Part shown: one piece after another, positions 8,095 to 10,041 of the stretch
Layout: every line of letters begins with the position of its first letter
How positions within the stretch are numbered: the first letter of the stretch is position 1
Origin: DASQFU01 sp035632955
GTDB lineage: Bacteria; Eisenbacteria; RBG-16-71-46
Direction of reading: 5' to 3'
Assembly (NCBI GenBank): GCA_035632955.1
Contig: DASQFU010000121.1
Location: forward strand, 1-10,041
Length of the DNA stretch: 10,041 nt
Program-made: the position numbers and the translations under genes
Notes under the pieces: generated by a model
Told to the model about the DNA's origin: nothing
Database searches by the model: none
Seen by the model: only the letters and a program-made list of their open reading frames with translations

Positions 8095-8574
8095 GTGCGC
8101 CGGCTATCTCATCTCGATCGTCGCGGTCGCGTTCGAATGGTGGACGTGAGCGCCAAACGCGTCACCGCCCGGGTCGCGGTCGCCCGCGGCCGCGTGTTCA
8201 TGCACCGCACGACGCTCGCGCTCCTGCGAGACGGTCGCGCGCCCAAGGGTGACGTGCTCACGACGGCTCACCTCGCGGGCGTGATGGCGGCGAAACGCAC
8301 CAGCGAGATCATTCCCCTCGCGCATCCGCTCCCGCTCGAAAGCGTGGACATGGCGTTTTCGCTCGATCAGGAGAGCGCGTCGGTCGGGATCGAAGCGCGC
8401 GTGCGGACGCGGGCGCGCACCGGCGTCGAGATGGAAGCGCTCACCGCCGTCGCGGTCGCGGCCCTCACGCTCTACGACATGCTGAAGGCGGTGGATCGCG
8501 GCATGGTGATGGGCGAAATCGCGCTGTGGGAGAAGCGCGGCGGCCGCCGCGGGACGTATCGCCGCGGTGCCTAG
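8095..8574 (+). CDS. moaC: Cyclic pyranopterin monophosphate synthase MoaC
   Basis: The second step of molybdenum-cofactor synthesis, converting the MoaA product 3',8-cyclo-7,8-dihydro-GTP to cyclic pyranopterin monophosphate in the cytoplasm. The 159-residue length matches the family, and the key residues fall at the same numbers as in E. coli: K51 (KGDVL), H77 (IPLAHPLPLE), E114 (GVEMEALTAV), D128 and K131 (LTLYDMLKAVDRGM). The residue before H77 is Ala where E. coli has Cys. The GTG at 8095 is supported by the usual N-terminus (SHLD..GRVRMVDVS) and by a TAA in frame 15 bp upstream. There is no Shine-Dalgarno, and the predicted transcription start lies within a few bases, so the message may be leaderless. 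The stop overlaps moeA by 8 bp. The GTP cyclising enzyme MoaA is not in the window. Confidence 0.96.
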   Translation: MRRLSHLDRRGRVRMVDVSAKRVTARVAVARGRVFMHRTTLALLRDGRAPKGDVLTTAHLAGVMAAKRTSEIIPLAHPLPLESVDMAFSLDQESASVGIEARVRTRARTGVEMEALTAVAVAALTLYDMLKAVDRGMVMGEIALWEKRGGRRGTYRRGA

Positions 8575-9811
8575 CACCCTCACTTACGCCGAGGCGCGCG
8601 GGCGTGTCCTGGCCGCCGTGCGACCGCTGCCGCCCGAGCGCATTCCGGTCGGCGAGGCGCGTGGCCGAGCGCTGCGGCAGAACATCGTGGCGGCGCATCC
8701 GCTGCCGCCGTTTCGGAACTCCTCCATGGACGGTGTCGCCGTATGCAGCGCCGATCTCGCGGATGCGACGGATTCGACACCTGCCTTTATCACGGTGGTC
8801 GAGGTCCTACCGGCCGGACGAACCACCTCGCGCGCGCTCGCCGGGGGCGAAGCGATTCGCATCATGACGGGAGCGATGATTCCGGACGGGGCGGACGCCG
8901 TGGTCCCCGTGGAGGATCTGGAAACCCTTCCAGGGTCACCCGAACGGGTGCGCATCCGCCGCCCGGCGCCTCCCGGACAGAACTTCCGCGAGGCGGGGCG
9001 GGATCTTGCCGCCGGCGATCCAGTGCTCGGCGAGGGACGCGAGCTCTCGGCCCACGACCTCGGTCTGCTCGCTTCGCTCGGCGAGGCTCACGTTCTGGTC
9101 GGCCGCCCACCGGTGGTCGCCGCGTTCTCGACCGGCGACGAACTGCTGGACGCCGGAGCGCCGCTCGTGCCGGGCGCGATCCGCGACGGCAACCTGCCGA
9201 TGCTGGCCGCGCTGCTCGAGGAATGCGGCGCACGCGTGGCGCGCGCGGCGCGCCTGCCCGACGACCCGGTGAAGGTCACGGAAGCGCTGGGCCGGGCACT
9301 CTCAAGTGCCGACGTCGTCTTGACGATCGGCGGCGTCTCCGCCGGCGATTTCGATCCCGTGAAGCAGAGCATCGGCGAGCTCGAGTCCGTCGAGCTCTGG
9401 CGCGTGGCGATGAAGCCGGGGCGCCCGCAGGCGTTCGGAACGCCGTCGGGCCGCTTGTTCTTCGGGCTGCCGGGCAATCCGGCGTCCGTCGCGTGCGTGT
9501 TCGAGGCGTTCGTCCGTCCCGCGTTGCGAAAGCTGCAGGGATTCGCACAGCTCGAGCGGCCGCACGTGGCGGTGCAGGTCGCGGAGGCGATTCCTTCGCG
9601 AGCCGGCCGCACCGATCTGGTTCGCGTGACGCTGGCGCGCCGCGACCAGCGCTGGTGGGCCGCTCCCGCCGGGGATCAGGTCTCGGGACACCTCACGCCG
9701 CAGTCACGCGCCCACGCACTGCTGATCGTTCCGGAGGAGCGCGAGAGCCTGGCGGTCGGCGACGGCGCGGATGCGATCCTGCTGCGCTGGCCGGAAACCG
9801 GCGAACGCTGA
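8567..9811 (+). CDS. moeA: Molybdopterin molybdenumtransferase MoeA
   Basis: A late step of molybdenum-cofactor synthesis: MoeA inserts molybdate into adenylylated molybdopterin. It has 414 residues, normal for the family. Visible motifs are PPFRNSSMDG (47-56) with D55 matching the E. coli active-site Asp59, RIMTGAMIPDGADAV (98-112), STGDEL (188-193), GGVSAGDFD (255-263), MKPGRP (282-287) and GLPGNP (300-305), followed by a C-terminal domain IV (from about 332). The family usually has GYAV after the MD; here it is GVAV. The start is GTG at 8567, inside the end of moaC, with only a weak GGGA 12 bp upstream, so translation is probably coupled to moaC. The stop shares one base with the next gene's ATG. 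Confidence 0.96.
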   Translation: MPSTLTYAEARGRVLAAVRPLPPERIPVGEARGRALRQNIVAAHPLPPFRNSSMDGVAVCSADLADATDSTPAFITVVEVLPAGRTTSRALAGGEAIRIMTGAMIPDGADAVVPVEDLETLPGSPERVRIRRPAPPGQNFREAGRDLAAGDPVLGEGRELSAHDLGLLASLGEAHVLVGRPPVVAAFSTGDELLDAGAPLVPGAIRDGNLPMLAALLEECGARVARAARLPDDPVKVTEALGRALSSADVVLTIGGVSAGDFDPVKQSIGELESVELWRVAMKPGRPQAFGTPSGRLFFGLPGNPASVACVFEAFVRPALRKLQGFAQLERPHVAVQVAEAIPSRAGRTDLVRVTLARRDQRWWAAPAGDQVSGHLTPQSRAHALLIVPEERESLAVGDGADAILLRWPETGER

Positions 9812-10041
9812 TGCGCACCGAGCCAAGACCCGCCTTCTGGATGGTGGCGACAGCGTTCTTGACGATCCCGACGTTGGCGGAAGCGACTCCCGAGGCTTCG
9901 AAGGCCGATCGAAACGTCTGGCACCTCTTTCGGAGCGACTTCGCGCCACTTTCCGATCTGCGCGTCCATGGCTCCGACGTGTGGATGATGAATGGCGAGG
10001 ATTCCGTCGCGTTCGCGAAGGCTCCTGAAGCCTTCGAGAGA
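9811..10041 (+). CDS. N-terminal part of an exported protein, unknown function
   Basis: An open frame of 77 codons runs off the window. Its ATG overlaps the moeA stop as TGATG, so it is probably co-translated with moeA. The product starts with a signal peptide: a charged n-region, the hydrophobic stretch FWMVATAFLTIPTL (about residues 9-22) and a likely cleavage site AEA|T after residue 25. The rest, rich in D, W and S, shows no motif I recognise. Because it follows moaC and moeA it could be linked to an exported molybdoenzyme, but it could equally be an unrelated passenger. The plus-strand frame starting at 9771 overlaps it and looks like a shadow. Confidence 0.7.
   Translation, partial: MRTEPRPAFWMVATAFLTIPTLAEATPEASKADRNVWHLFRSDFAPLSDLRVHGSDVWMMNGEDSVAFAKAPEAFER

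Noticed and set aside
9918..9934. TGGCAC-type match to a sigma54 -24 box
   Set aside because: There is no GC at the -12 position, and it lies inside the coding part of the exported-protein gene.

Overview
The window is compact, high-GC chromosomal DNA. Genes sit on both strands with short or overlapping junctions, and third codon positions are strongly G/C. The gene set is an ordinary Gram-negative-type housekeeping set: MurNAc-6-P etherase, Fpg/MutM glycosylase, a DEAD-box helicase, a sigma-54 activator, an alanyl-tRNA editing protein and molybdenum-cofactor genes. Several products have export signals. This suggests a high-GC diderm environmental bacterium, but nothing here fixes the phylum. 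No tRNA, rRNA, IS element, phage gene or CRISPR array was seen.

Layout. (1) 1-731, minus: 5' part of murQ (peptidoglycan recycling), whose 3' end lies outside the window. (2) 871-3261, plus: mutM, then 90 bp later a divergent DEAD-box RNA helicase with a DEGD motif II, a GTG start and a strong Shine-Dalgarno. Both proteins end in basic low-complexity tails. (3) 3271-8038, minus, a four-gene run read right to left: a six-helix membrane protein; a sigma-54 activator with no sensory domain; a long AlaX-type tRNA editing protein whose GTG overlaps the activator's stop as GTGA; and an exported protein with beta-propeller-like segments. The helicase and the exported protein converge with only 9 bp between their stop codons. 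(4) 8095-10041, plus: moaC, moeA (8-bp overlap) and the start of an exported protein (1-bp overlap), a tightly coupled molybdopterin operon with an uncharacterised third gene.

The most interesting piece of DNA is the 56-bp gap between the membrane gene and moaC. It holds two near mirror-image promoters. Each has a perfect TTGACA -35 and a 17-bp spacer, and each -10 overlaps the other promoter's -35. The moaC start falls about where transcription should begin, so that transcript may be leaderless; mutM shows a weaker version of the same arrangement. I found no clear new defence, mobile or biosynthetic system. The closest candidate for something undescribed is the minus-strand run, where a sensor-less sigma-54 activator is translationally coupled to a trans-editing factor and flanked by envelope proteins of unknown role.
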